A stretch of DNA of 64,000 nucleotides from Algibacter mikhailovii (GCF_014651495.1 NZ_BMWZ01000010.1:26611-90610), one strand, 5' to 3'. Positions 37,283 to 46,701 are shown, counted from the first letter of the stretch. The notes: generated by a model not told the origin, from the sequence alone. Translations and numbers: made by a program.

Positions 37283-38293
37283 ATGAAATACATTGTTTGT
37301 GAAAAACCAGGCGCTTTTGTTCTTAAAGAAAAAGATGCTCCTATAAGAAAAACCAACGAAGCATTGCTTAAAATTAAAAAGGTAGGTATATGTGGCACAG
37401 ACTTACATGCCTATGCAGGAAATCAAGCCTTTTTTACCTATCCAAGAATTTTAGGTCATGAGTTAGCGTCAGAAGTTATTGATATTGGTAAAAACAAACG
37501 CGGTATCACAGCAGGAGATAAAGTTGTTGTCATGCCATATGTAAGTTGTGGAAAGTGTATTGCCTGCAGGAATGGAAAAACCAACTGTTGTACTAACATA
37601 ACAGTATTAGGTGTGCACGGGGATGGAGGTATGCAAGAACAAATTACCGTTCCAACCGATATTTTATTACCAGCAAACCATTTGTCTGACAATGAAATGG
37701 CCATTGTGGAACCTTTAGCAATTGGTGCACATGCCATTCGTAGAGCCGCGATTAAAGCCGGTGAAATTATAGCCGTTGTTGGAGCTGGTCCCATAGGTAT
37801 TGGTATTATGAAACTCGCGCAAATAGCAGGTGCAAAAGTAATAGCAATCGATACCAATGAAGAACGTTTGACGTATGCTAAAGAAAAGATAGGTGTGGAT
37901 TATATTATAACCGCCGGCGCAGCGGCGGCCGAGGAGGTTTCAAAAATCACCAATGGTGATTTATGTACAGCCGTTTTTGACGCCTCCGGAAACAAACATG
38001 CACTAGAAACTTGTCCGGATTATATGTCTCATGGCGGGCGTTTTATACTAGTAGGTTTATCAAAAGGAGAGTTAACCTATACACATCCAAAAGTACACGC
38101 CAAAGAAATGACATTGATGTGTAGCAGAAATGCCACTACCGAAGATTTTGAGCATGTTATTAGTGTGTTAAATCAATTTCCCACGGAATCATTTATCACA
38201 CATTCTGTGGATTATACGGAAATGATAAACCATTTTGATAGCTGGTTAGATCCCAAAACAGGCGTTATCAAAGCTACAATAAGTTTTAATTAA
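37283..38293 (+). CDS. Zinc-binding alcohol dehydrogenase, probable L-galactonate 5-dehydrogenase
   Basis: The 336-residue medium-chain dehydrogenase has catalytic zinc ligands Cys37 (GICGTDLHAY) and His59/Glu60 (GHE), structural zinc cysteines at 89, 92, 95 and 103, and a Rossmann loop GAGPIGIGIM near 166-175. Close relatives oxidise sugar acids and polyols at a secondary alcohol; E. coli LgoD (YjjN) turns L-galactonate into D-tagaturonate with NAD+. Standing first in an operon with UxaB and UxaA but without uronate isomerase (UxaC), it most likely does the same here. That role is inferred from context, since sorbitol or threonine dehydrogenases look alike. Confidence 0.85.
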   Translation: MKYIVCEKPGAFVLKEKDAPIRKTNEALLKIKKVGICGTDLHAYAGNQAFFTYPRILGHELASEVIDIGKNKRGITAGDKVVVMPYVSCGKCIACRNGKTNCCTNITVLGVHGDGGMQEQITVPTDILLPANHLSDNEMAIVEPLAIGAHAIRRAAIKAGEIIAVVGAGPIGIGIMKLAQIAGAKVIAIDTNEERLTYAKEKIGVDYIITAGAAAAEEVSKITNGDLCTAVFDASGNKHALETCPDYMSHGGRFILVGLSKGELTYTHPKVHAKEMTLMCSRNATTEDFEHVISVLNQFPTESFITHSVDYTEMINHFDSWLDPKTGVIKATISFN

Positions 38294-38309
38294 AAAAAGA
38301 AGAACAAAA

Positions 38310-39962
38310 ATGTCTAAAGACTACGTTCAAATAGACCCAAGAGACAATATTATTGTTGCTATCAATCCTTTAGAAAAAGGAAGTGTAACTCAGGTTTCAG
38401 GGAAAGCAGTTACTTTAAAAGAGCATATCAAACAAAAACATAAATTTTCTTTAAACGATTTTAGTATTGGGGATGAAATTTATATGTATGGTGTTTTAAT
38501 TGGTAAAGCCATAGAAGAAATTCCAGAAGGGTGTGCAATTACTATAAATAATGTAAAACATGCTTCTGCTGAATTTAAAGAAGAGAAAGAAAAGTTTACT
38601 TGGGTAGCACCAAATGTATCCAACTTTACCAATAGAACGTTTAATGGTTTTCTAAGAGAAGATGGTAAAGTAGGGACGGCCAATTATTGGTTGGTGATTC
38701 CTTTAACCTTCTGTGAAAACAGAAATGTAGATGTTTTAGAAGGCGCACTTTCTGAAAAATTGGGATATGAAACTAAGAAAGATTTTGCCGTAGATACCGA
38801 TGCATTAATTAGTCAGTATAAATCTGGAGCTTCAAGAGCGACTATTTTAAATACGCCAATTATTACAACTAAAGAGGAAATGTCTAAAAACAGAACATTT
38901 CCAAATGTAGACGGTATCAAGTTTTTAAAACATGATGGCGGTTGTGGCGGTACTCGAGAAGACGCCCAGATGCTATGTCAATTATTAGCAGGCTATATCG
39001 CAAATCCAAATGTTGCAGGAGCCACTATTTTTAGTTTAGGTTGTCAAAATGCACAAATTGCCATGTTGCAAGAAGCCATTGATAAAATAGCACCAAACAA
39101 CACAAAACCTGTGCACTATTTAGAACAACAACAAAGTGCTAGTGAGAGAGCCTTAATAGAAGAAGCAGTAAAACATACTTTTTTAGGGCTGATGGAAGCC
39201 AATAAATTAGAACGTAAACCGGCACCTTTAAGTAAACTAACTTTGGGTTTAGAATGTGGAGGTTCAGATGGATTTTCAGGGATATCGGCAAATCCGGCAT
39301 TAGGATACGCTTCAGATTTATTAGTTGCTCTAGGCGGAAGTCCTGTTTTAGCAGAATTCCCAGAACTTAATGGTGTAGAGCAGGAATTAATAAACCGGTG
39401 TAACACCGAAGAAGATTCTAAAAAGTTCTATGACTTAATGCGTGCTTATTCGGCATCAGCCGTAGCTGTAGGCTCCGGATTTGAGAATAACCCTTCGCCT
39501 GGAAATATCAAAGATGGTTTGATTACCGATGCCATGAAATCTGCAGGAGCAGCTAAAAAAGGAGGAACTTCTCCAGTTGTAAAAGTATTAGACTATACCG
39601 AACAAGTCACTGAGCCAGGACTAAATTTATTATGTACCCCAGGGAATGATGTCGAATCAACTACTGGTTTAGTTGGTTCTGGCTGTAATATTGTTGTATT
39701 TACTACAGGCTTAGGAACTCCAACAGGCAATCCTGTAGCTCCCGTGTTAAAAATGTCTAGTAATACCAATTTATATGAACGTATGCATGATATAATCGAT
39801 ATAAATGCAGGGACTGTAATTACCGGTGAAGATACTATTGAAAGTATGGGTGAAAAGATTTTAGACCATATCATTAGAGTTGCCAGCGGAGAAACACCAT
39901 CAAAAGCCGTATTACATGGAAACAATGACTTTATCCCATGGAAAAGAGGTGTTTCATTATAA
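38310..39962 (+). CDS. uxaA: Altronate dehydratase UxaA
   Basis: The 550-residue dehydratase removes water from D-altronate to give 2-keto-3-deoxy-D-gluconate. The N-terminal ~100 residues are the SAF-type domain (IDPRDNIIVAINPLEKG). The large C-terminal domain has KVGTANYWLVIPLTFCENRN, KHDGGCGGTREDA and GLECGGSDGFSG, with conserved cysteines that bind iron or another metal. Length is a little above the typical ~495. It follows the dehydrogenase gene by 16 bases and precedes uxaB by 49. Related altronate/D-galactarate dehydratases share the fold, but with UxaB next door altronate is the best substrate guess. Confidence 0.93.
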   Translation: MSKDYVQIDPRDNIIVAINPLEKGSVTQVSGKAVTLKEHIKQKHKFSLNDFSIGDEIYMYGVLIGKAIEEIPEGCAITINNVKHASAEFKEEKEKFTWVAPNVSNFTNRTFNGFLREDGKVGTANYWLVIPLTFCENRNVDVLEGALSEKLGYETKKDFAVDTDALISQYKSGASRATILNTPIITTKEEMSKNRTFPNVDGIKFLKHDGGCGGTREDAQMLCQLLAGYIANPNVAGATIFSLGCQNAQIAMLQEAIDKIAPNNTKPVHYLEQQQSASERALIEEAVKHTFLGLMEANKLERKPAPLSKLTLGLECGGSDGFSGISANPALGYASDLLVALGGSPVLAEFPELNGVEQELINRCNTEEDSKKFYDLMRAYSASAVAVGSGFENNPSPGNIKDGLITDAMKSAGAAKKGGTSPVVKVLDYTEQVTEPGLNLLCTPGNDVESTTGLVGSGCNIVVFTTGLGTPTGNPVAPVLKMSSNTNLYERMHDIIDINAGTVITGEDTIESMGEKILDHIIRVASGETPSKAVLHGNNDFIPWKRGVSL

Positions 39963-40011
39963 ATGAAAAGAAACCATAAAGAGAACTAACTAGAAGCACA
40001 TAGTATAAATC

Positions 40012-41442
40012 ATGCAAGAATTAAATAGAAATACAGCAAATGCAAACACCTATACGGAACGCATTATACAGTTTGGAGAAGGGAACTTTTTAAGAGCCTT
40101 TGCCAATTGGATGATTCACGAAATGAATAAACAGGTCCATTTTGATGCTGGTGTTGTTGCCGTACAACCCATAAATCAAGGACTAATTGAAGTATTAAAC
40201 GAACAAGATGGATTATACACCTTATACCTAAATGGCATTAAAAACGGCAAGGCCATTAGCGAGCATCAAATTATAGACTGTATTCAAAGAGGCATTAATC
40301 CTTATGAAAACCATGCAGATTATTTAGCAGTAGCTGAAAATCCAGATTTGCGTTTTATGATTTCAAATACGACAGAAGCTGGAATTGCCTATAATGCAAA
40401 TGATAAATTATATGATGCTCCGCAAAGTAGTTTTCCTGGAAAATTAACAGCATTTCTATACAAACGTTTTCAAACATTTGGAGGAGCTTCTGATAAGGGC
40501 TTGATTTTAATTCCTTGTGAATTGATAGATAATAATGGAGCGCAGCTAAAAGAAATCATTTTGAAATATGCAGACGACTGGAATCTTGGCGAGGCATTTG
40601 TAGAATGGATAAATGAAGATAATATATTCTGTAATACTTTGGTAGACCGAATTGTACCTGGTTATCCGCGAGCTAAAATGGACACAATAACTGAAGCGTT
40701 AGGCTATAAAGACAATTTGGTCGTTGAAGGTGAACAATTCCATTTATGGGTCATTGAAGGACCAAAATCTGTAAAAGAAGAAATTCCTGCAGAGGCATGC
40801 GGATTAAACATTGTTTTTACAGATAATCAAGAACCTTATCGCACCAGAAAAGTGCGCATTTTAAATGGTGCTCATACCAGTTTAGTTCCTGTAGGTTATT
40901 TATATGGCATTGATAAAGTACGTGAATCTATAGAAGACGATGTTGTTGGAGGTTTCATAAAAGCTGCTATTTTCGAAGAAATTTGTCCAACCTTAGATTT
41001 ACCTGAAGCTGAGTTAAATCAGTTTGCCAATGATGTTTTAGATCGATTTAAAAATCCATATTTAGAACATGCCCTAATTAGTATTTCATTAAACTCAACA
41101 TCAAAATATAAAACTAGAGTTCTACCATCAGTTTTAGAATTCATCAAAAGAAAAGGTGCATTGCCAAATCGCTTATTATTCTCTTTAGCCGCTTTAATGG
41201 CTTTTTACAAAGGCGATAGAAATGGAGAAGAAATTCCTTTAAAGGATGACCAATCAGCTTTAGATTTCTTTGCAAACCAGTGGTCTAGTAATGACATTGC
41301 TGCAATTGTAAAAGCCACTTTATCAAATACTATTTTTTGGGGTGTAGATTTAACTTCTTTTGATGGGTTAGAAGCCTTAGTATATAATCATTTGAAGGCA
41401 ATTACAGAAAAAGGGATGCAAACGGCTTTAAAAGAATTATAG
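40012..41442 (+). CDS. uxaB: Tagaturonate reductase UxaB
   Basis: The 476-residue member of the mannitol dehydrogenase family reduces D-tagaturonate to D-altronate with NADH. The N-terminal IIQFGEGNFLRAFANWMIHEMN is characteristic of UxaB, as is the block TLVDRIVPGYP. The C-terminal domain carries KVRILNGAHTSLVPVGYLYG, with the Lys, Asn and His that form the active site in this family. It takes the product of the putative L-galactonate dehydrogenase and supplies UxaA. The stop lies five bases before the next start, confirming an operon. Confidence 0.94.
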   Translation: MQELNRNTANANTYTERIIQFGEGNFLRAFANWMIHEMNKQVHFDAGVVAVQPINQGLIEVLNEQDGLYTLYLNGIKNGKAISEHQIIDCIQRGINPYENHADYLAVAENPDLRFMISNTTEAGIAYNANDKLYDAPQSSFPGKLTAFLYKRFQTFGGASDKGLILIPCELIDNNGAQLKEIILKYADDWNLGEAFVEWINEDNIFCNTLVDRIVPGYPRAKMDTITEALGYKDNLVVEGEQFHLWVIEGPKSVKEEIPAEACGLNIVFTDNQEPYRTRKVRILNGAHTSLVPVGYLYGIDKVRESIEDDVVGGFIKAAIFEEICPTLDLPEAELNQFANDVLDRFKNPYLEHALISISLNSTSKYKTRVLPSVLEFIKRKGALPNRLLFSLAALMAFYKGDRNGEEIPLKDDQSALDFFANQWSSNDIAAIVKATLSNTIFWGVDLTSFDGLEALVYNHLKAITEKGMQTALKEL

Positions 41443-41447
41443 AACAC

Positions 41448-42275
41448 ATGGTTATAGATTCACATCAACATTTTTGGCATTATGAACCCGCAAAACACAG
41501 CTGGATTGATGATGATATGTCAGCGATTCGTCGTGATTTTTTACCAGCAGATTTACAAAAAGTTTATCGAGAAAATGGAATCGATGCTTGCGTGGCTGTT
41601 CAAGCAGACCAAACCTTAGTAGAAACTGATTTTCTGATTGACTTAGCGGATAAAAACGATTTCATCAAGGGGGTTGTAGGTTGGGTAGATTTGCGAAATG
41701 AATCTGTAAATACAGATTTAGAAAAATATAGTCATCACCAAAAAGTAAAAGGTTTTAGGCACGTCGTTCAAGGCGAACCTGATCATAATTTTTTATTACG
41801 TTCTAATTTTTCACGAGGTATATCGGCATTAGAAAAATACAATTACACCTATGATATTCTAATATTTCCACATCAATTAGGGGCAACTCTAGAATTTGTA
41901 AAACGTTTTCCAAATCAAAAATTCGTAATTGATCATATGGCTAAGCCATATATAAAAGATGGTTTTTTTGATGGTTGGGCTAATCAAATGCAAGCAATTG
42001 CCAAATATGAAAACGTATTTTGTAAAGTTTCAGGTATGATTACCGAAGCAGATTATAACACGTGGACAGAGGCTCAATTAAGTCCATACTTAGATTTGGT
42101 GTTTAGTGCTTTTGGTACAGATCGAATTCTATATGGTTCTGATTGGCCGGTATGTTTAGTGGCCGGAAATTATAATCAAGTAAAAAATATAGTAACAAAT
42201 TTTATTGCAGCATTGTCTGAAGATGAAAAAGCCAAAGTAATGGGTGAAAATGCAATCAAATTTTACAACTTATAA
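41448..42275 (+). CDS. Amidohydrolase-2 family sugar lactonase
   Basis: The 275-residue TIM-barrel protein opens with the metal motif IDSHQHFWHYEP (His6, His8) and ends with ILYGSDWPVCL, both typical of the L-fuconolactonase/L-rhamnono-lactonase-like amidohydrolases. Here it should open the L-galactono-lactone made by the following aldo/keto reductase to L-galactonate. The spacings to uxaB (5 bases) and to the reductase (2 bases) show tight coupling. L-fuconolactone differs from L-galactonolactone only by a 6-OH, so sequence alone cannot separate the two. Confidence 0.85.
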   Translation: MVIDSHQHFWHYEPAKHSWIDDDMSAIRRDFLPADLQKVYRENGIDACVAVQADQTLVETDFLIDLADKNDFIKGVVGWVDLRNESVNTDLEKYSHHQKVKGFRHVVQGEPDHNFLLRSNFSRGISALEKYNYTYDILIFPHQLGATLEFVKRFPNQKFVIDHMAKPYIKDGFFDGWANQMQAIAKYENVFCKVSGMITEADYNTWTEAQLSPYLDLVFSAFGTDRILYGSDWPVCLVAGNYNQVKNIVTNFIAALSEDEKAKVMGENAIKFYNL

Positions 42276-42277
42276 AA

Positions 42278-43225
42278 ATGAAAACAAAACCAACTTACAT
42301 TTCAGGAGACCATAAAAAGAGTGATTTTTTTAATAACGAAAGTAGATTAGTTTTAGGCTGTTCTGGTTTGGGTGGTGTTTGGAGACCAATAGAAGAAAAG
42401 ACTGCGGTTGGCATCTTATTACACGCTCTAGAAAATGGAGTTAGCGTCTTAGATACTGCACCTTCTTACAATAAATCTCAAGAATTTGTTGGTAAAGCCT
42501 TAAAACTGTGGTCAGGTAAGAAACCTTTTATTAGTACAAAAGTTGGGCGTTTAAAAGCAGATAAGGCAGAGGAAACTATAGTCGACTATTCTCCTGAAAC
42601 TATGCGAAAAAGTATCTATGAAAGCTTAGAAATAATTGGGGTGGATAGTATAGATTTATTGTTTTTACACGAACCACATCTGGTACCTATAGAAAAAATA
42701 GATGAAATTATGGATTGCTTACAATCTTTTAAAAAAGAAGGTATTGTAAAATCTTTAGGTATTGGCGGCAATCCAATAGATCGTTTTTATCCTCATATGA
42801 CAAAAGATAATTTTGATGTAGTCTCTGGATTTTTAAAATTAGATGCTTGTAATTTAACAGGTTTCAAAAAAGATCTTCCGCAAATTGAAAAAGAAAATAT
42901 GGCTTACTACGCAGCTTCAGCTTTACACATGGGCTTATTAGGTCGTAGATTAGAACAATACAATGTTGATAGACCAAATAATGAGTGGATTTCTAATGCG
43001 GATGTCGATGTAGCTTTAGAAGTGAATAAAATTGCTCAAAAGAATAATATTCCTTTATCAAGATTGGCTTTAAGATATGTGTTTTCAATTTTAGAAGCAG
43101 ATAGAGTTGTTGTTGGCCCAACAACATTGGAACAACTCAAAGATGTTTTAAATGCATGGGAAGAAGGTAAATTATCCGAAGATATTTTTAATAAAATCAC
43201 CGATACAATTTCAACTTTAAGATAA
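42278..43225 (+). CDS. Aldo/keto reductase, probable L-galactose (L-fucose) dehydrogenase
   Basis: The 315-residue protein has the aldo/keto reductase tetrad: Asp59 and Tyr64 (LDTAPSYNKSQEFVG), Lys88 (STKVG) and a His in FLHEPH. It resembles bacterial L-fucose dehydrogenases and plant L-galactose dehydrogenases, which oxidise C1 of the sugar to the 1,4- or 1,5-lactone. With the lactonase upstream it makes the first two steps of an oxidative route. Because the downstream enzymes are UxaA/UxaB and not a fuconate dehydratase, L-galactose is the better substrate guess. Confidence 0.85.
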   Translation: MKTKPTYISGDHKKSDFFNNESRLVLGCSGLGGVWRPIEEKTAVGILLHALENGVSVLDTAPSYNKSQEFVGKALKLWSGKKPFISTKVGRLKADKAEETIVDYSPETMRKSIYESLEIIGVDSIDLLFLHEPHLVPIEKIDEIMDCLQSFKKEGIVKSLGIGGNPIDRFYPHMTKDNFDVVSGFLKLDACNLTGFKKDLPQIEKENMAYYAASALHMGLLGRRLEQYNVDRPNNEWISNADVDVALEVNKIAQKNNIPLSRLALRYVFSILEADRVVVGPTTLEQLKDVLNAWEEGKLSEDIFNKITDTISTLR

Positions 43226-43229
43226 ATCA

Positions 43230-44555
43230 ATGATGAGTATGACTAAAAAAATACCAGTAGTTAAAAAAGAATTATTATTTCCTTTTATAATCATCACTTC
43301 TCTTTTTGCCTTATGGGGAATAGCCAATGATTTGACAAATCCTATGGTGTCCGCATTTAAAAAAGTAATGCCAGAACTTACAAATGTTCAGGCGTCTTTG
43401 GTGCAATTTGCATTTTACTTCGGATACTTTTTTATGGCTCTACCTGCGGCATTATTCATAAGAAAATATAGTTATAAATCGGGCATTATTCTAGGTCTAT
43501 CGTTATATGCTATAGGTGCGTTTCTGTTTTATCCCGCCGCTGCCAATGAGGAGTTCAATTACTTTTTAGTTTCTTTATGGGTTATTACTTGTGGACTTGC
43601 CTTTTTAGAAACAACCTCTAATCCGCTAATCCTTGCGTTAGGAGATAAAGAAACCGCTACGCAACGCTTAAACCTAGCTCAAGCTTTTAATCCTATTGGA
43701 TCTTTAACAGGTATGATAATAGCTCAAGTATTTGTTATTGGCGCATTACGATCAGATGATTATACAACTGAGGCCTATAATGCATTATCATCAGATGAGT
43801 TAGCGGCAGTTCGTGAAAACGACTTAGGTATAATAAGTGTTCCTTACATTGCCTTAGGTGTTTTAGTCCTTATCATAATGGGAATAATTATTGCCACGAA
43901 AATCCCAAAAACGGCTGAAGAAGATAAAATGTCGTTATCAGAATCATTTAATAAATTAAAAAAGAATAAGAACTATCTATTCGGTGTTATAGCTCAAGCC
44001 TTTTATGTCGGTGCTCAAATTATGTGCTGGACCTATATTTTTCAATACGTTGATAATATAAATGATAGCTTGGGAACGGATTATACAGCTACATATTTTA
44101 ATGTTGCCGCTATGATTTTATTTCTTGTGGGCCGATGGATTGGTACCGCCTTAATGCGCTCTATTAATCCTTCAAAAATATTAATGCTATTCGGTATTGG
44201 AGGTGTTATCATGAGTTTTGGAGCTATCATCCTTTCAGGATTACCCGGATTATTATCTCTTGTAGCTATATCTGTTTTCATGTCCATTATGTTCCCTACC
44301 ATTTATGGTATTGCACTAAAAGATATGGGTGATGAGGCAAAAATAGGCTCTGCAGGCTTAGTTATGGCCATTGTAGGAGGAGCTTTAATGCCGGTAATTC
44401 AGGGTAGTATTTTAGACTGGGGAGGTTCTGGATTCTCAGATATTATGGTTTTTGGGTTTATCCCGGAGGTCAACTTCTCGTTCATATTACCTTTGATCTG
44501 TTTAGCTGTTGTGGCTTTTTATGGTTTTATTACCTTTAAAAGACAATCTAATTAA
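43230..44555 (+). CDS. fucP: FucP-type L-sugar:H+ symporter
   Basis: The 441-residue major facilitator protein has about 12 membrane segments. FucP-family signatures are ITSLFALWGIANDLTNPMVSAFKKV near the N-terminus, FYFGYFFMALPAALFIRKYSYKSGI and LAFLETTSNPLILALG. It brings the sugar across the inner membrane with protons. FucP of E. coli takes L-fucose and also L-galactose, which fits this operon. The annotated start is ATG 43230; a second ATG three bases on and a third nine bases on are also usable. Confidence 0.9.
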   Translation: MMSMTKKIPVVKKELLFPFIIITSLFALWGIANDLTNPMVSAFKKVMPELTNVQASLVQFAFYFGYFFMALPAALFIRKYSYKSGIILGLSLYAIGAFLFYPAAANEEFNYFLVSLWVITCGLAFLETTSNPLILALGDKETATQRLNLAQAFNPIGSLTGMIIAQVFVIGALRSDDYTTEAYNALSSDELAAVRENDLGIISVPYIALGVLVLIIMGIIIATKIPKTAEEDKMSLSESFNKLKKNKNYLFGVIAQAFYVGAQIMCWTYIFQYVDNINDSLGTDYTATYFNVAAMILFLVGRWIGTALMRSINPSKILMLFGIGGVIMSFGAIILSGLPGLLSLVAISVFMSIMFPTIYGIALKDMGDEAKIGSAGLVMAIVGGALMPVIQGSILDWGGSGFSDIMVFGFIPEVNFSFILPLICLAVVAFYGFITFKRQSN

Positions 44556-44563
44556 AAAATAAA

Positions 44564-44905
44564 ATGAGTTTAAAAAGATATTGTTACTCGTGTGATTTAA
44601 AAGATGATTCTAAATTAATCGCAGAATACAAAGCCTACCATGCTGCTGGTAAGGCCTGGCCAGAAATTACTAAAAGCATAAAAGATGCAGGTATTGTAGA
44701 TATGGAGATTTACTTAACCGGCAATAGAATGTTCATGATTATGGAAGTGGATGAAACTTTTGACCCAGAAAAAAAGGCTGACATGGACGCTAACAATCCC
44801 AAGGTTCAAGAATGGGAAAATCTTATGTGGAATTACCAAAAAGAGCTTCCTTGGGCCAAAAATGGCGAAAAATGGACTGTTCTAGATCAAATATTTAAAC
44901 TATAG
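44564..44905 (+). CDS. L-rhamnose/L-fucose mutarotase-like protein
   Basis: The 113-residue protein is of the RhaM-type mutarotase family (dimeric alpha/beta barrel): MSLKRYCYSCDLKDD, YHAAGKAWPEITKSIKDAGI and MFMIMEVDETFD are typical. It equilibrates sugar anomers so that the dehydrogenase gets its preferred form. It is the last gene of the seven-gene operon, eight bases after the transporter. Specificity for L-rhamnose, L-fucose or L-galactose cannot be told from sequence. Confidence 0.88.
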   Translation: MSLKRYCYSCDLKDDSKLIAEYKAYHAAGKAWPEITKSIKDAGIVDMEIYLTGNRMFMIMEVDETFDPEKKADMDANNPKVQEWENLMWNYQKELPWAKNGEKWTVLDQIFKL

Positions 44906-45335
44906 AATATCATTATTAATAAAATATCTGCCTGATTAGACATATCCCAGAATAATAATGAATTCTATTTTTCTAGAACTGATGGTCACTTCAGGTTCTT
45001 CTCGTGTTTATTAATTCTCCATTTAATCAATGCTTTCACTACCGCCATTAAATAAGACCTCATATTAAAACAAATCTACTTTCGTTTTTAAAACTCTAGG
45101 AGATAAGCATTGCCTTTGTTAAGAAAACTATTATAAACAGAGGATTAGAGCAATGGTTCTATTGAGTTAATAATCAGAACCAACACCTCTCATGTAAAAA
45201 AAAGAGAAATATTGTTATAAAAATCACTGTGATACGTTTTTAATGTATCGATTAATTTATATTTGTTTCTGAAATGAAGTAGCTTTCTTAAACTATTCAA
45301 CACCTATATTTTAAACGTTTTAACTCATCCTAATT
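44906..45335. other. Intergenic region between the L-galactose operon and a lipoprotein gene
   Basis: The 430 bases hold no convincing ORF. They contain a 7-bp hairpin (45154-45160 with 45176-45182, TGGTTCT/AGAACCA, 15-base loop) and a GATAC...GTATC dyad near 45230-45249, next to a TATATTTG box at 45258-45265 that matches the Bacteroidota -7 consensus and could serve the 45336 gene. No T-run terminator for the L-galactose operon is obvious. Confidence 0.4.
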
Positions 45336-46037
45336 ATGTCTATAATCAAAACCGTATCATTAATTAAAACTAATTCTAGTAAACTAGTTTTACTAGTTCT
45401 TGCTTTTTGCTTCTTTGCTTGCTCAACCGTTAAAGTGGTTAACTCTTGGTCCTCAGATAATATTGAGACCTTAGAGTCAAAGAAAATATTGGTAATTGTT
45501 AAGGCTAAAAAGGAAAAATCTAGAAAAACCTTAGAAGATAAAATTGCGCAAAAATTAAGAGGTGCAAAATTCGATGCTGTTGAAAGTTATACCCAATTTT
45601 CCCAATTAAATCCTAACGACACTTTAACAGAAGCGGATATTGATAAAATTAAACAGCAATTTAAAGAGAAAGGATTTAACGCTGTAGTTTATAGCGCTGT
45701 AATTGGTGTTGAAAGACTTTCTAAAACCACGGTTTCTGGAGGCTATGAAGCAGGAACAACCCTAGGTGCGCCGGCTTATATTAATACGATAGGTTTTTAT
45801 GGCTTCTATACAAGTCCAATACCTACCCCAGCATTTAAAGGCGTATATGAAGAACCAACATATGATGTTCAAACTGCTAAAGTATACGTATTAGAAACTA
45901 GAACGTATGATTTGGATTTGCCTGAAAAAGAGCAATTGGTTGCCATAGTAACCTCTAAAATAGAAAATGTTGAAACATCTCATAATTTAGTTAACAACTA
46001 TGCCAAGGCTGTGCTTGAAAATTTAACTAAAAAGTAA
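45336..46037 (+). CDS. Lipoprotein of unknown function
   Basis: The 233-residue protein has a lipoprotein signal of about 30 residues ending CFFACSTVKVV. The rest is a mixed alpha/beta domain that begins VNSWSSDNIETLESKKILVIV, with a Tyr/Gly/Pro-rich stretch (~140-170). It recalls the DUF4136-like group of Bacteroidota envelope lipoproteins, whose function is not known, but I cannot confirm membership by eye. It stands alone. Confidence 0.75.
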   Translation: MSIIKTVSLIKTNSSKLVLLVLAFCFFACSTVKVVNSWSSDNIETLESKKILVIVKAKKEKSRKTLEDKIAQKLRGAKFDAVESYTQFSQLNPNDTLTEADIDKIKQQFKEKGFNAVVYSAVIGVERLSKTTVSGGYEAGTTLGAPAYINTIGFYGFYTSPIPTPAFKGVYEEPTYDVQTAKVYVLETRTYDLDLPEKEQLVAIVTSKIENVETSHNLVNNYAKAVLENLTKK

Positions 46038-46089
46038 AACCTTTTAGTTATCCTTTTAGTTTTAAGTTTATTTGTTAAAGATTCTAGTT

Positions 46090-46105
46090 TTCTGTAATTA
46101 CAGAA
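46090..46105. promoter_or_regulatory. 16-bp perfect palindrome upstream of a lipoprotein gene
   Basis: TTCTGTAATTACAGAA is perfectly symmetric and lies 59 bases before the next gene's start, 53 bases after the previous stop. It could be an operator or, less likely, a terminator stem; no T-run follows. Only one copy was noticed in the window. Confidence 0.35.
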
Positions 46106-46164
46106 TACACTTTCTTTTCTGTGTTTTTTTTCGTAAATTGTTGAGAATCAAAACGCCAACTAAA

Positions 46165-46635
46165 ATGAAAACTCATGCACTTTTACTCTTAGGGTTGTTT
46201 ATTATCAGCTTTTCCTGTAACAAAGAAAACAAAAACAGTACTGCAACCGTTGAAAACAAAATTGATCATAAAAAAACATCTATAGTTGGTACTTGGGAAC
46301 GAACAAGCTTTTCTAATTATAGTGGTGATGAAGTGCACAGCTTTCAATCCTCTGTTGAAAATAAGCATATTAAGATTTTTACGAATTCCAAAGTTATATG
46401 GTGCCGAAATAATGCAGCCGACTCTACAGAATGGTTCGGTTTTGGGAATTATAAATTAACAGATACACTGCTTACTGAAACTCTAGAGTTTGGATCTAAA
46501 AGTATGCAAGTTCCGAAAGATAGTGTTTCAGTTTATGAATTCACTTTTAAACTTACAGACGACACCTTCAGTCAAATTCAATTTGATTCTGAAGGTCATC
46601 CTATTTTTTCAGAAAATTACGTCCGTGTTGAATAA
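46165..46635 (+). CDS. Small lipoprotein of unknown function
   Basis: The ATG at 46165 gives 156 residues with a clear lipoprotein signal (LLLLGLFIISFSCNKE, Cys at about 18). The frame extends upstream to 46072 but only through AT-rich leader. The mature part contains SIVGTWERTSFSNYSGDE and NKHIKIFTNSKVIWCRN, which resemble the small lipocalin-like beta-barrel proteins common in Bacteroidota. No function is assigned. It follows the previous lipoprotein by 127 bp and precedes the dehydrogenase by 66. Confidence 0.78.
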   Translation: MKTHALLLLGLFIISFSCNKENKNSTATVENKIDHKKTSIVGTWERTSFSNYSGDEVHSFQSSVENKHIKIFTNSKVIWCRNNAADSTEWFGFGNYKLTDTLLTETLEFGSKSMQVPKDSVSVYEFTFKLTDDTFSQIQFDSEGHPIFSENYVRVE

Positions 46636-46701
46636 TTAATATTTTTTACGAAACTCCGCCATAAACACTACCTTTAGAGTCTTTATTACACAAAAAATTA
46701 T

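Noticed and set aside
38310..41442. D-galacturonate catabolism (UxaA/UxaB)
   Set aside because: The first enzyme of that route, uronate isomerase UxaC, is missing from the operon, and the extra aldo/keto reductase, lactonase and dehydrogenase fit entry from L-galactose instead.
41448..44905. Plain L-fucose catabolism (FucP, fuconolactonase, fucose dehydrogenase)
   Set aside because: No L-fuconate dehydratase or 2-keto-3-deoxyfuconate enzymes are present, and UxaA/UxaB have no place in that pathway. It remains a fallback for single enzymes.
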